Source of the DNA: HKST-UBA178 sp965223815 | Lineage (GTDB): Bacteria; Pseudomonadota; Gammaproteobacteria; Chromatiales; Chromatiaceae | Direction of reading: 5' to 3' | Assembly (NCBI GenBank): GCA_965223815.1 | Contig: OZ245019.1 | Coordinates: 3,410,001-3,474,000, forward strand | Length of the DNA stretch: 64,000 bases | In this document: positions 1 to 8,593 of the stretch, one piece after another | Layout: each line of letters starts with the position of its first letter | Numbering within the stretch: position 1 is the first letter of the stretch | Program-made: the position numbers and the translations under genes | Notes under the pieces: model-generated | Told to the model about the DNA's origin: nothing | Seen by the model: only the letters and a program-made list of their open reading frames with translations | The model's database searches: none

Positions 1-384
1 AATACGAAAGGCAGCAATCATGGCGCAACCGCCAGCTCACTCGGCCGCCTCAACGCAGCACACGCTTCCCCCACCGCAAGGGCCAATGCGGCACCCCATT
101 CAGCGGTGGGCCGCGTTGCCGCTTACGAAGACGCTGCATACGCCTATAAGGAAGCCGACACCGTAGCTCAAGCGCTCGCTGAGAAGGCAGCAGAGAATCC
201 TGACGACGCCGAACTTCAGGCTGCTGCCGAGAAGGCCGCGGAAGAGGCGGATGAGGCACACCAGCAGGCGGCGGAGGCACTGGCTGCTGCATCGAACAAA
301 AGCGTCGACCATGCAGTTGCCCAAGCGGTGAACGACCTTTTGGGCATCGATCTCGACACCCCTCAGCAACACCAAGACAACTAG
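1..384 (+). CDS. alanine-rich hypothetical protein, C-terminal part (cut by window start)
   Basis: The frame is open from the first base of the window, so the real start lies outside; an internal ATG at 106 is unlikely to be the start because the frame reads sensibly before it. The visible 127 residues begin with a Ser/Gly/Asn/Ala-rich stretch (SSLGRLNAAHAS), followed by a strongly Ala/Glu-rich segment that should form a long helix or coiled coil, and a short C-terminal tail. I do not recognise an enzymatic domain. Function unknown. A perfect stem-loop follows 10 bases after the stop. Confidence 0.6.
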   Translation, partial: NTKGSNHGATASSLGRLNAAHASPTARANAAPHSAVGRVAAYEDAAYAYKEADTVAQALAEKAAENPDDAELQAAAEKAAEEADEAHQQAAEALAAASNKSVDHAVAQAVNDLLGIDLDTPQQHQDN

Positions 385-393
385 CAATAAATC

Positions 394-421
394 GACCCGC
401 AGGGGCTTACCTCTGCGGGTC
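394..421. terminator. bidirectional terminator-like stem-loop
   Basis: A perfect 9-bp stem (GACCCGCAG / CTGCGGGTC) lies between the convergent ends of the Ala-rich gene and the Sel1 gene. The flank is T-rich only for leftward transcripts, so it fits best as the terminator of the Sel1 gene, and possibly serves both. Confidence 0.6.
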
Positions 422-443
422 TCGGAAACGGTGCGGCGGGCTC

Positions 444-1343
444 TCAGCTTCTGGTCTTACGAAGCTGCTCCACGAGGTCTCTATTGGAAGCTCCATAGGC
501 ACCCACGGAATCTTTTGCATAACGTTTAATGGCCCGGTTGGTCTGTGCTCCCCTGAATCCATCCACATAGCCGGGATCGTATCCCAGTTGCGAGAGTCGA
601 TGCTGGATATAGAAAACGGTTGGCTGATCGCTGTAACGCCCGATAGATTTACGCGGCCGCCAGCTGGAGGCAAGATATTCAGCCCTTTGCCGGCGGTCGG
701 CTCTCAAGCCGTCGCACACCTTGCGCCTGACCTGCTCCGGCGCAGTCTGAGTCGGTCCTGATTTGGCAGCCAGGGTCAGCCACTTACACCCTTGCAGTGG
801 ATGTACGGGCAGCCCAAGACCTCTGGCAAAGGCTACTCCCAATGCGTACTGCGCATCGGCATGCCCCTGATTCGCCGCCTTGCCGTACCATCTTGCCGCC
901 CAAGCCTGATCCACCTCAACTCCCCGGCCGTTCATATAGGCCACCCCAAGTTGATACTGGGCCCTCGCGTTTCCCTGATTCGCGGCGCGTTCAAACCAGC
1001 GGACGGCCTGGCGATCGTCCGCCGCAACTCCATTGCCGGTCAGATAGCTGATACCCAGCATATAAGCGGCATCGGCGTGTCCCTGCACAGCCGCTTTCTC
1101 AAACCAGGTGGCGGCGGCAGAATCGCTTTGCCAAACCCCGGTGCCGCTGGTGTAGCTCAGACCGAGTTGATACTGACTTGGGGCATCGCCCGCCAGGGCA
1201 TTCTGCTTGAGTCTATCTGTGGACTGAGAAGAGAAACCAGAGAGATTGGCGCAGGAGCAAAGTACCAGAGCTGCTACGACAATAAGCGTGCGTACCATCA
1301 ATCGGTAATACACTGTGGGTTGGGTTGTTATCATCTGTTTCAT
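444..1343 (-). CDS. Sel1-repeat lipoprotein with C-terminal peptidoglycan-binding-like domain
   Basis: The 299-residue protein starts with a signal sequence ending in a lipobox-like LCSC around residue 30, so it is probably a lipoprotein. Residues about 50-200 hold four Sel1-type repeats, recognisable by repeated A-YxLGxxYxxGxGV and AxxWFxKAAxQGxAxAQ patterns. The last about 70 residues (YIQHRLSQLGYDPGYVDG) resemble a PG_binding_1 domain. Sel1 proteins are usually scaffolds for protein contacts; with the C-terminal domain this one may sit at the cell wall. An ATG at 1334 and one at 1298, just before the hydrophobic segment, are alternative starts. It is a single gene, convergent with the gene to its left. 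Confidence 0.8.
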   Translation of the reverse strand: MKQMITTQPTVYYRLMVRTLIVVAALVLCSCANLSGFSSQSTDRLKQNALAGDAPSQYQLGLSYTSGTGVWQSDSAAATWFEKAAVQGHADAAYMLGISYLTGNGVAADDRQAVRWFERAANQGNARAQYQLGVAYMNGRGVEVDQAWAARWYGKAANQGHADAQYALGVAFARGLGLPVHPLQGCKWLTLAAKSGPTQTAPEQVRRKVCDGLRADRRQRAEYLASSWRPRKSIGRYSDQPTVFYIQHRLSQLGYDPGYVDGFRGAQTNRAIKRYAKDSVGAYGASNRDLVEQLRKTRS

Positions 1344-1698
1344 TGGCTTAGAGTGAACTCCTGCATATGGGCGCCTGAAGCCCCTTAAAAGAGCTGCAGC
1401 CGTTCCAGTAGGGCGGGCATTTATTTCGACTCCTCTAATGATCGGCCAGATATACCGTTCTATTAGCCAATCAGCGACTAAAGCGCGATAAGCTCGCTCT
1501 TGGTGACCGTTTTTCCGCTTTTTCTCAAGAGAGTGCTACCCGGTTTTCGGGTTATCCCAGATTGACCAAATAAGAATATAAATCCCATAAGGTCAGTTTT
1601 ATCCTAGAAAAATATTCGTATGATGGAAATTCCTTGAATTACTATACTTTAATTATGGATATAAAACTCCCGGCGAACAGCAGACGAGGGATTCACCA
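1344..1698. other. intergenic region, no gene seen
   Basis: This divergent interval separates the Sel1 gene and the peroxidase gene and must hold both promoters. It becomes AT-rich after about 1560. I could not pick a convincing -35/-10 pair and saw no RNA gene. Confidence 0.5.
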
Positions 1699-2985
1699 AT
1701 GAAACATGAGCTAAATTCCGTGATAAAAAATGCGACTTTCGTGATATTGTTTGGCGCTTTTCCCCCTCTCGTCGCAACTGCTTTAGAGCTGACACCGGAA
1801 GAAATTCTGGGCCGGTCAATCTTCTTCGATACCAATCTATCGATTGCAAAAAACCAATCCTGCGCCGATTGCCATATGCCTGCAACGGGTTGGACGGGAC
1901 CGAATAGTGCAATCAACTCGGCAGGCGCGGTGTACGAAGGATCTATCCGTGGTCGATTTGGCAATCGCAAGCCGCCCAGCGCTGCCTACGCTACATTGAG
2001 TCCCATTTTCCACATAGACAAAAAAGGGCTATTTATAGGGGGTAATTTCTGGGACGGAAGAGCGACAGGAGAGAAACTTGGCAACCCAGCGGCAGACCAA
2101 GCTCAGGGACCATTCCTTAACCCTGCTGAGCAGGCGCTACCGGATAGTGCCTGTGTAGTTTACAGGGTTTGCAATCCAGCAGAACCCGAAGAGTATCCCG
2201 TGTCATTTACGGCAATCTGGGGTGAGGAAGCCTGTAATATTGCTTGGCCAGAAGATGAAGATGTAGAGCTGCAATGCGAAGATGAACTTGGGCAACTGGA
2301 GCTGAGCGTTGAGGATCGAAATACCGCAGACGAAACATACGACTACATCGCACTCTCTATCGCCACTTACGAGGATTCACCAGAGGCTAATTCCTTTAGC
2401 TCCAAATTCGATTTCGATTCCAAGAGCGTGGCGAAACTGAACAAGCAAGAAAGACTTGGATTCTCCTTATTTCGCGGAAAGGGAAAATGCAGCAAATGTC
2501 ACTCTAGCAATGGCCAGCGCCCCCTGTTTACTGACAACACATACGACAATCTTGGGATCCCCAAGAATCCGGAGAATCCAATTTATTCCGAAAACCCAAA
2601 CTTCATTGATGCAGGGCTGGGTGGGTTCTTGAAATCATTGGGTTATCCCGAAGATATCTATCTCAATGAGTGGGGCAAACAAAGAGTGCCCACACTGCGA
2701 AATGTAGGCCTAAAACCAGCACCAAGTTTCGTTAAGGCATACGGCCACAACGGTTATTTCAAAACGCTAAAAGGCATTGTGCACTTCTACAATACGCGAG
2801 ACCTAAAGGATACCTGCCCGGGGTCCTATACCGAGGTGGAGGCATTGTCTGCGGACTGTTGGCCCGAGCCGGAGGTGGCTATCAACGTAAACAGTGAAGA
2901 ACTCGGCAATTTGGGACTAACTGATGCAGAGGAGGATGCGATCGTCTCCTTCCTTGAAATCCTTTCCGACGGATTTGAACCCTAG
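1699..2985 (+). CDS. dihaem cytochrome c peroxidase / MauG-family protein
   Basis: This 428-residue exported protein begins with a signal peptide (residues 1-28). It has two c-type haem motifs, CADCH at 55-59 and CSKCH at 264-268, the usual two-domain layout of bacterial cytochrome c peroxidases and MauG relatives. RVPTLRNVGL and KAYGHNGYFKTL-GIVHFYN (about 329-365) are family signatures of the second domain. An acidic insertion rich in Cys (about 150-200) is longer than in classic CcpA and may mark a MauG-like specialised branch. GAGG precedes the start. The expected role is periplasmic peroxide reduction or oxidation of a partner protein; the electron donor cannot be told from here. Confidence 0.85.
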   Translation: MKHELNSVIKNATFVILFGAFPPLVATALELTPEEILGRSIFFDTNLSIAKNQSCADCHMPATGWTGPNSAINSAGAVYEGSIRGRFGNRKPPSAAYATLSPIFHIDKKGLFIGGNFWDGRATGEKLGNPAADQAQGPFLNPAEQALPDSACVVYRVCNPAEPEEYPVSFTAIWGEEACNIAWPEDEDVELQCEDELGQLELSVEDRNTADETYDYIALSIATYEDSPEANSFSSKFDFDSKSVAKLNKQERLGFSLFRGKGKCSKCHSSNGQRPLFTDNTYDNLGIPKNPENPIYSENPNFIDAGLGGFLKSLGYPEDIYLNEWGKQRVPTLRNVGLKPAPSFVKAYGHNGYFKTLKGIVHFYNTRDLKDTCPGSYTEVEALSADCWPEPEVAINVNSEELGNLGLTDAEEDAIVSFLEILSDGFEP

Positions 2986-3176
2986 AAGGAGCTTGGATAA
3001 ACAATATCGTCAGCAATGCTGGAACGTGCTAGTAGTAAGCAGATGCAATTGCATTTTCGGCGCCCGAAAGATCGTAGTAGGGTGAGGGTCGCTATGATGA
3101 AAGATAAGATAGGCTTTGCGCCACTTTTTTAGCAGCGAGTTACTGTATGTGGATAGTGCGCTCGTACCCGTTTAGA

Positions 3177-3204
3177 AACCGGCGTTCATCCCTGAACGCC
3201 GGTT
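3177..3204. terminator. bidirectional terminator stem-loop
   Basis: A perfect 12-bp stem (AACCGGCGTTCA / TGAACGCCGGTT) with a TCCC loop lies between the convergent peroxidase and carboxypeptidase genes. Confidence 0.75.
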
Positions 3205-3238
3205 AATTCAGATCAGCGAAAGACTATTTGGGAATTGG

Positions 3239-4468
3239 TTACTCTTCTCCCATCCTCGGATTACGGAGGAAGGTATCGTTATCGAGTATCAGCTCACTGG
3301 CTTCGCTGGGTTCCTCGGCGTAAAGCGAATTATCCGCTGTCGCCTCTAGCAGACTGAGCAGGATCTTCACCACGCCGCTTTTCAGCTTGCCAATCGCCTT
3401 CTGCCCGTTATTGATGAATGGGGATCCCTCGATTTGGCCGGCAACCTCGAACAAAACACTGCCCCCTCCCCGCAGGCCGTATGCATTTCGCGCAATACCT
3501 GCGAAGCTGCCGCCGTTATATCGCGTCAGCTCTACATTGCCGATCTCAAGCGATCGTTTTTTCATAACCAAGGTCATCTGCTTGGAGAGGACTACCGCAT
3601 CTGGATGGACATCAGTGTTGGTCGGCCAGAGAATCGAGCCGGTGACATACTGGCCCGGCCGACAGGCCTGGTCGGCAGCGCACTCATCCGGATCGACGAC
3701 GTTAAATCCCTGATTGTGTACATCCACCGCCCAAATCGGCTCATATTCATTGTAAGTATCGATCACGGCCTGTGATTCCGGAACCGGATTGACTGGATAA
3801 ATCGGATCCCCATTGCCGTCAACGTTACACAAGTACTGCCAGCTATCCTCCCAAACGGGCCAGTGATAGCGGTTGATGTCATAGGAGTATAAGACATCGC
3901 CGGTCACCGGGTCCGTGTAGCTGGTGGAAAAGATACCCTTGCCGTCGGGATCGCTGCCCCCGGCGGCGGGACACTGTCCGGTATCTCTGGGCTCCGCCGA
4001 AAAATCAATGTTGCCGCGCGTTGGAAAGGTGGCGCCATCCGGGTTAACCCGGGGAATAATCAATACATAGAGTTCATCAAGAATTTTTCGAGCCGCCCCG
4101 CTTCCGGTACCGAGATATTTGATGATCTCCAGCGCCGATTCAGTACCATGGGGCTCATCACCATGTTGCTGAGTAAAGATCAGCACCGGGGTGTTGGATG
4201 GATCACCGATTTTCGCCAGCCAGACCGTGCGCCCCTGCCCGGTGGTACCTGCTTCCTCCAGTTCGATCAGCCCTTTGGAGGACTTCTCCATCTGCTTCAG
4301 TTTCTTTTCCAGCTGTTCGTTACTTTCGAATGCTTCTAAAGAGATATGCTGATTGGGCGTTACCCAGGGACCATTGGGTTTCGATCCGGGCGCAGCCAAC
4401 ACAGACGTTGTGGTGATGGCGAAAGTGATAGCGGCGCTCAGGGCGCCGACGGCATAACAATGTTTCAT
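3239..4468 (-). CDS. exported M14-family zinc carboxypeptidase
   Basis: A signal peptide (residues 1-26) precedes an M14 metallopeptidase domain. The zinc ligands are visible as HGDE (H102, E105) and H251 in VDVHNQG. Substrate-site signatures include RVNPDG (140-145) and DINR (197-200), and the catalytic glutamate is E341 in LFEVAGQ. All key residues are kept, so the enzyme should be active on peptides or murein-type substrates in the periplasm or outside the cell. AGGAGG lies upstream of the ATG at good spacing. An insertion at about 165-240 is longer than in the core fold. It is probably monocistronic, with the 3177-3204 hairpin downstream. Confidence 0.88.
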   Translation of the reverse strand: MKHCYAVGALSAAITFAITTTSVLAAPGSKPNGPWVTPNQHISLEAFESNEQLEKKLKQMEKSSKGLIELEEAGTTGQGRTVWLAKIGDPSNTPVLIFTQQHGDEPHGTESALEIIKYLGTGSGAARKILDELYVLIIPRVNPDGATFPTRGNIDFSAEPRDTGQCPAAGGSDPDGKGIFSTSYTDPVTGDVLYSYDINRYHWPVWEDSWQYLCNVDGNGDPIYPVNPVPESQAVIDTYNEYEPIWAVDVHNQGFNVVDPDECAADQACRPGQYVTGSILWPTNTDVHPDAVVLSKQMTLVMKKRSLEIGNVELTRYNGGSFAGIARNAYGLRGGGSVLFEVAGQIEGSPFINNGQKAIGKLKSGVVKILLSLLEATADNSLYAEEPSEASELILDNDTFLRNPRMGEE

Positions 4469-4771
4469 GTACCCCTCCTTCTCATCTTTGGAAAATTTTT
4501 GGCCGTACCAATTGGTAGGAACTTAAGTATAGGCCATAGATAGCCACAGGGGTGGCTCAAAACCGCGTTTTCAAACAGGCGGCTTACAGGGGAGTCACTC
4601 CTTAAATGCACTTTTGGAGTTACTAAGCGGTCTCAAACACTGCCAGGTTCTTGGCTCATATTCGCAGACTCGGAGCCAAGCATTGAGCTGCGGGGAGATG
4701 AAGACTTATACCCTTTGGATGAGGAAGTATATAGCGCCTGCCCTGGTTTTATCTTTGTATGACAAACTAAG
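4469..4771. other. intergenic region, no gene seen
   Basis: The interval between the carboxypeptidase start and the terminator of the next leftward gene contains no supported ORF and no recognisable RNA. The carboxypeptidase promoter should lie in its left part. Confidence 0.5.
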
Positions 4772-4797
4772 AGGCCGACGCTGAATAGCGCCGGCCT
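4772..4797 (-). terminator. terminator of the small exported protein gene
   Basis: AGGCCG-A-CGCT, loop GAAT, AGCG-C-CGGCCT forms a 10-bp stem with one mismatch 20 bases after the stop of the 4818-5099 gene. On the minus strand it is followed by a short T-containing run. Confidence 0.6.
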
Positions 4798-4817
4798 TAT
4801 TTCACTTGCGATCGGTA

Positions 4818-5099
4818 TTACGAAACCTTATCTATCAGGTCATCGCTGTTGTCACGATCACCACTCACTTGCACATAAGGATTGGTGCGACCGTTGCTCC
4901 TGACATCATCCAGGTTGGACAGCACATCGGTTTCAGTTCCGTTGGGCCCGGACTCAGGCATCACATAGGCCTCTCCCGGTGTCGCCACCACTTTGCCGTT
5001 GCCGGTGAGGATGTCGCTGTCATTGTCCAAGTCCGCGAAGCTGGCACTGGAAAACAGAGCGGCGGAAAGGATGGCTGCGGTGTATGCGGTCTTTTTCAT
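4818..5099 (-). CDS. small exported acidic protein, family copy 1 (sigma-54-type promoter)
   Basis: 93 residues. A clear signal peptide (MKKTAYTAAILSAALFSSASFA, cut in print here to its first residues MKKTAYTAAIL) is followed by a mature part of about 71 residues rich in Asp, Asn and Ser, containing PESGPNGTETDVLSNLDD and ending DNSDDLIDKVS. I chose ATG 5099 because AGGAGA lies 7 bases upstream; an earlier in-frame start at 5165 falls inside the promoter. Two closely related copies lie at 53561-53842 and 56053-56334. No known family is recognised. The mature protein has no cysteine and no membrane span, so a soluble periplasmic or secreted role is likely. Function unknown. Confidence 0.8.
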   Translation of the reverse strand: MKKTAYTAAILSAALFSSASFADLDNDSDILTGNGKVVATPGEAYVMPESGPNGTETDVLSNLDDVRSNGRTNPYVQVSGDRDNSDDLIDKVS

Positions 5100-5148
5100 G
5101 ATGTATCTCCTGTTGAGTTGGTTAACTTTGTTACTTGACAGAAGATAT

Positions 5149-5165
5149 TGCAGAGGCCGTGCCAA
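5149..5165 (-). promoter_or_regulatory. sigma-54-type (-24/-12) promoter
   Basis: TTGGCACG-N4-CTGCA on the minus strand matches the sigma-54 consensus TTGGCACG-N4-TTGCW at all but one position. It lies about 50 bases upstream of the small exported protein, and the same element precedes both paralogues. A CGTTTC-N8-GAAACG inverted repeat at 5245-5264 is about 85 bases further upstream and could be an activator site. Confidence 0.72.
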
Positions 5166-5334
5166 CTTTTTATTTTTTAGTAAATAAATATATTTTACAT
5201 ACTGTTATAGAAATATTCTAGAATCTATATGAGATAAAACAAACCGTTTCAAGTTAACGAAACGTTGAGTTTGGGCGTATCGATCCTTTTAGGTCTTAAC
5301 ATTCCGTTACTCGTTGCCGGCGGATACCACCAGT

Positions 5335-5622
5335 TCAGCCGAGACGCTGAAACTGCCCCACCCGTTTTTCATCGATCCAGCTGATGGTTTCTTCATTGAA
5401 CTCTTTGAAGTGCCTCGATTCCAGGTGTGCCATGAATGCAGCCTGATCTGAATAGATTTCATAGAGCATGACATGCAGACTGTCATCGCTGTCTATACAG
5501 ACGTCGAATTGGTGGCAATCCCGCTCTTTGGTAAGCGAGTCTTTGGCCTGCTGTCTGACGCGCTCGACGAAACGGATTGCGTAGGCCTCCTTGACAGTAA
5601 ACTCAACCAGTACCGCATGCAT
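5335..5622 (-). CDS. ABM-fold (antibiotic biosynthesis monooxygenase-like) small protein
   Basis: 95 residues with the dimeric alpha-beta barrel signature of ABM/YgiN proteins: an N-terminal strand (HAVLVEFTVKE), helix, CHQFDVCID strand, and YEIYSDQAAFMAHLESRHFKEF near residues 55-80. Family members include quinol monooxygenases and the LsrG isomerase. AGGAG precedes the ATG. It is the last gene of the leftward sugar-acid operon, 20 bases after otnC, so a role in handling an unstable intermediate of that pathway is plausible but inferred only from position. Confidence 0.75.
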   Translation of the reverse strand: MHAVLVEFTVKEAYAIRFVERVRQQAKDSLTKERDCHQFDVCIDSDDSLHVMLYEIYSDQAAFMAHLESRHFKEFNEETISWIDEKRVGQFQRLG

Positions 5623-5642
5623 TGTTATCTCCTAGATTCAAC

Positions 5643-6281
5643 TCAACATCCTATGGGAAAGCGTTGGCGCAATTCCTCAACCTGCTGATCGTTCAAAGGT
5701 ACGATGTCTCGGCCCTGCAGCAGTAAGAAAAGTTTCGCCGTCTCTTCGAGCTCTTCGATGGAATAGACCGCATCGAGCAGAGACTTACCTGCAACGATGG
5801 GGCCGTGGTTTGCCAACAAAACGGCATGGTGCTCGGAAGCCATCTCTGTTACCACCCTGGCGAGGTCGACATCCCCGGGGGGGTGGTAAGGTACCAACGG
5901 CAACCGACCGATTCGCATCACATAGTAGGCTGTTAACGGCGGCAGAACATTTTGTGGATTGACTCCTCGCTGGCAACTGACGGCCACGGAGTGTGTGGAG
6001 TGAAGGTGAACTATAGCACCTGCCTTGGGACGCTGTTGGTAGAAACCGGTATGCAGAAACGACTCCTTGGTGGGCGCATCGCCGCCGATATGCAGACCCC
6101 TGCTATCCAGCTTGGAGATACTGGCCGGATCCAGATTACCCAGGGATGATCCCGTCGGCGTCATCAACCAACCATCATCCATACGCACGCTGATATTCCC
6201 TGTAGAACCAAATGTCAGCCCACGTGTGAACAGGGAGTGACCAAGTTCCGCGATCTGTTCACGCATCTGATGCTCACTCAT
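5643..6281 (-). CDS. otnC: class II aldolase, 3-oxo-tetronate 4-phosphate decarboxylase-like
   Basis: 212 residues of the class II aldolase/adducin family. GLTFGSTGNIS (21-31), catalytic-type E73 in KESFLHTGFY, the zinc histidines H92 and H94 in VHLHSTHS, and a third in NHGPIVAG are all present. Known OtnC enzymes turn 3-oxo-tetronate 4-phosphate into dihydroxyacetone phosphate and CO2. The start overlaps the otnK stop by 4 bases (ATGA), showing translational coupling with its expected partner kinase. Other class II aldolases acting on related sugar-acid phosphates cannot be excluded by sequence alone. Confidence 0.85.
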   Translation of the reverse strand: MSEHQMREQIAELGHSLFTRGLTFGSTGNISVRMDDGWLMTPTGSSLGNLDPASISKLDSRGLHIGGDAPTKESFLHTGFYQQRPKAGAIVHLHSTHSVAVSCQRGVNPQNVLPPLTAYYVMRIGRLPLVPYHPPGDVDLARVVTEMASEHHAVLLANHGPIVAGKSLLDAVYSIEELEETAKLFLLLQGRDIVPLNDQQVEELRQRFPIGC

Positions 6282-7543
6282 CTCAGCACCTCGAATGCCT
6301 TGACGAAAAAATCCTCACCGCCGAAATTTCCAGACTTCAGTGCCAACGCCAACGGCCGCTCCCCAACCGCCGATGTCCAAGGCACGCCGGGATCGATTTC
6401 GGGGCCAATGCTCAGCGCCCCAATTTTCAATGCGGAAACAACAGCGCCGGAGGTTTCGCCTCCTGCCACGATGATGCGATTAAATCCGGAGGACGCCAAG
6501 CCCGCGGCAATCTCCCCCATGGTGCGTTCAACCATTTCTCCCGCCGCTTCGACGCCATAGCGCTGTTGAATTTCCGCTATCTCATCAGGACCTGAAGAGG
6601 CGAATATAAGCACCGGTGTCTCCTCGGGGTTTGCCTGGGCCCAATCGACCAATGCCGCACTCACCGGCTGACCAGAGGCAACCGCATCGACATCCAGTTT
6701 TCTGACGGGCCAGGACTCCTTAACAAAAGCTATCTGCCGGCGGGTCGCTAGAGAGCAACTGCCGGCCAATACCAGAGACCGACCAGCAGCCTTCGGCAGG
6801 CTGGGCTCATACCGGGCTTGCAGCAGGCCTGACCGGCGGAAATTGTCCGGCAGTCCCATGGCAACGGCGGACCCACCGGTTACCAGCGTGTGGGTGGCAG
6901 CTGCCTTGCCTATGGTTTTGATATCGCCGTCATTGATGGCATCAACCACGCCATACCGAATACCCTTGCCTTTAAGGGCGTCAATTTGCCGTTCAATCGC
7001 GGCCACACCGTCTCTGACGGTATCGATATCGATCAATCCGACAGTGTGCTCCGACTGATTCTGCATCAGCCGAAGAAGACTGGAGTCTCGCATCGGCGTC
7101 AGCGGATGATCTTTCATGGAGGAGTCGGCCAACAGCACATCGCCAACAAAAAGGTATCCCTTGTAGATGGTGCGCCCGTTTTTCGGGAACGCCGGACAAA
7201 TCAAGGCGAAATCGCTGCCGAGGGCATCCAGGAGGGCGTCGGATACCGGACCGATATTTCCTTGGGGTGTCGAATCAAAGGTCGAGCAGTATTTGAAAAA
7301 GAGCTGCCTGGCCCCCGTCCCCAGCAGCCAATTTGCAGCGGCCAATGCCCAACCCACGGCTTCGGCTGCCGGGTTGGTGCGAGACTTGAGCGCCACGACC
7401 ACCGCTTGTGCATCCCCGATATCGGTGTGCTCGTCCGGCACACCGATCAATTGCGTGACCCGCATACCCTGATTGACCAAGGTAACGGCAAGGTCTGTTG
7501 CACCGGTAAGATCGTCGGCTATAGCGCCTATCAGTATCCCCAT
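6278..7543 (-). CDS. otnK: four-carbon acid sugar kinase (DUF1537/OtnK family)
   Basis: 421 residues. The N-terminal IGAIADDLTGATD motif (residues 5-17) is the hallmark of the DUF1537 acid-sugar kinases. A C-terminal nucleotide-binding domain shows VAGGETSGAVV and DPGVPWTS. The family phosphorylates 3-oxo-tetronate, D-threonate, D-erythronate or related acids with ATP. Pairing with an OtnC-type aldolase points to 3-oxo-tetronate 4-kinase. It belongs to the leftward operon, 134 bases downstream of the LtnD-like gene. The exact stereoisomer used cannot be read from the sequence. Confidence 0.88.
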   Translation of the reverse strand: MGILIGAIADDLTGATDLAVTLVNQGMRVTQLIGVPDEHTDIGDAQAVVVALKSRTNPAAEAVGWALAAANWLLGTGARQLFFKYCSTFDSTPQGNIGPVSDALLDALGSDFALICPAFPKNGRTIYKGYLFVGDVLLADSSMKDHPLTPMRDSSLLRLMQNQSEHTVGLIDIDTVRDGVAAIERQIDALKGKGIRYGVVDAINDGDIKTIGKAAATHTLVTGGSAVAMGLPDNFRRSGLLQARYEPSLPKAAGRSLVLAGSCSLATRRQIAFVKESWPVRKLDVDAVASGQPVSAALVDWAQANPEETPVLIFASSGPDEIAEIQQRYGVEAAGEMVERTMGEIAAGLASSGFNRIIVAGGETSGAVVSALKIGALSIGPEIDPGVPWTSAVGERPLALALKSGNFGGEDFFVKAFEVLR

Positions 7544-7677
7544 GGTCCAGTTCCCCTCACCATTGCGTCAGCTCTCCTTCAAGTCGTTCATCACCCCGAT
7601 GTTGACAGCTGCCAACGAGGCATACCCGTGCCGCCGAGATTCGGGGCAGAAGCACCCGCCCTACCCTTGGATCCAGA

Positions 7678-8544
7678 TCAACCATGGTGGGCAGGCTCGA
7701 GCAGGGTGCTAATGAAGCTGTCACCGGAACGGCTCTCGAGCTCCCGGGAGAAAAAACTTTGCAATGCAGCGATTAAGGCACTCTCCTCCCCCATAGCCGA
7801 TGCCATGCGGGCAATGTAGTCCACATCCTTCGCGGCATTGGAGAGGCTGAATTTGTGCCCGTCGTAGCTGCCTTGCAGCGCCCTCGGGAGCATTTTCCGC
7901 AAGGTGGCCGAATCAGCCCCGCCACTACTCATGACCTCGTACATTGCAGACCTCTCGATCCCGCAGTTGTCGCATCGTCGAAAGGCCTCCACGAGCAACG
8001 CCACCTGGCCCATGGTAATGAAATTGTGCACCAGCTTGGCCCTGTTTCCGGCCCCCGATTCGCCGAACCTGACCACTGTTTTCGAATAGCAGGCAATCAG
8101 GGATTGAGCGCGTTCGCAGGCCGCCAGGTCTCCACCCAACATGGTAGTAAGCGTACCGGCCTCAGCGCCGGGGGGACCGCCGGTTACAGGCGCATCCACG
8201 AAGTCTATGGCGCTAGCTTCGAGCCGCGCACTTATCTCTCTGGAAGTCTCGGGTAGGGAAGTCGTGGTATCGATCACCAGCCCACCCTGGGAAAGATATG
8301 GCGCTAGTTCCTCCATGACCTGCGCCACGATATCCGCGTTCGGAAGACACAGAAAGACAGCTTCGCTGGTCTGCCCCAGCGTTTGCAGATCCGACAGTTC
8401 AACGGCCCCCAACTGGCAAAGTTGTTCGATGGCGCCGCGATGACGGTTTGCCACGACGCTGAGTCGATTCCCAGCGTAGAGCAGTCGCCTGGCCATACCC
8501 GAACCCATCAAACCAACGCCGACGAAACCAATACGCGTGCTCAA
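7678..8544 (-). CDS. ltnD: beta-hydroxyacid dehydrogenase, L-threonate dehydrogenase-like
   Basis: 288 residues of the 3-hydroxyisobutyrate dehydrogenase superfamily: dinucleotide-binding GVGLMG at 9-14, the substrate loop DAPVTGGPPGAEAGTL at about 136-151, and the GAGNRAKLVHN segment carrying the catalytic lysine. In tetronate pathways LtnD oxidises L-threonate at C2 to 2-oxo-tetronate with NAD. The start appears to be TTG behind a GGTGAGA-type ribosome site. A 2-hydroxy-3-oxopropionate reductase role is an alternative. Genomic context with otnK and otnC favours LtnD. Confidence 0.78.
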   Translation of the reverse strand: MSTRIGFVGVGLMGSGMARRLLYAGNRLSVVANRHRGAIEQLCQLGAVELSDLQTLGQTSEAVFLCLPNADIVAQVMEELAPYLSQGGLVIDTTTSLPETSREISARLEASAIDFVDAPVTGGPPGAEAGTLTTMLGGDLAACERAQSLIACYSKTVVRFGESGAGNRAKLVHNFITMGQVALLVEAFRRCDNCGIERSAMYEVMSSGGADSATLRKMLPRALQGSYDGHKFSLSNAAKDVDYIARMASAMGEESALIAALQSFFSRELESRSGDSFISTLLEPAHHG

Positions 8545-8593
8545 ATCTCACCCCAGAGTATTGCAAGTTTCGCCGACCGGAAGAGCGCCGGGT

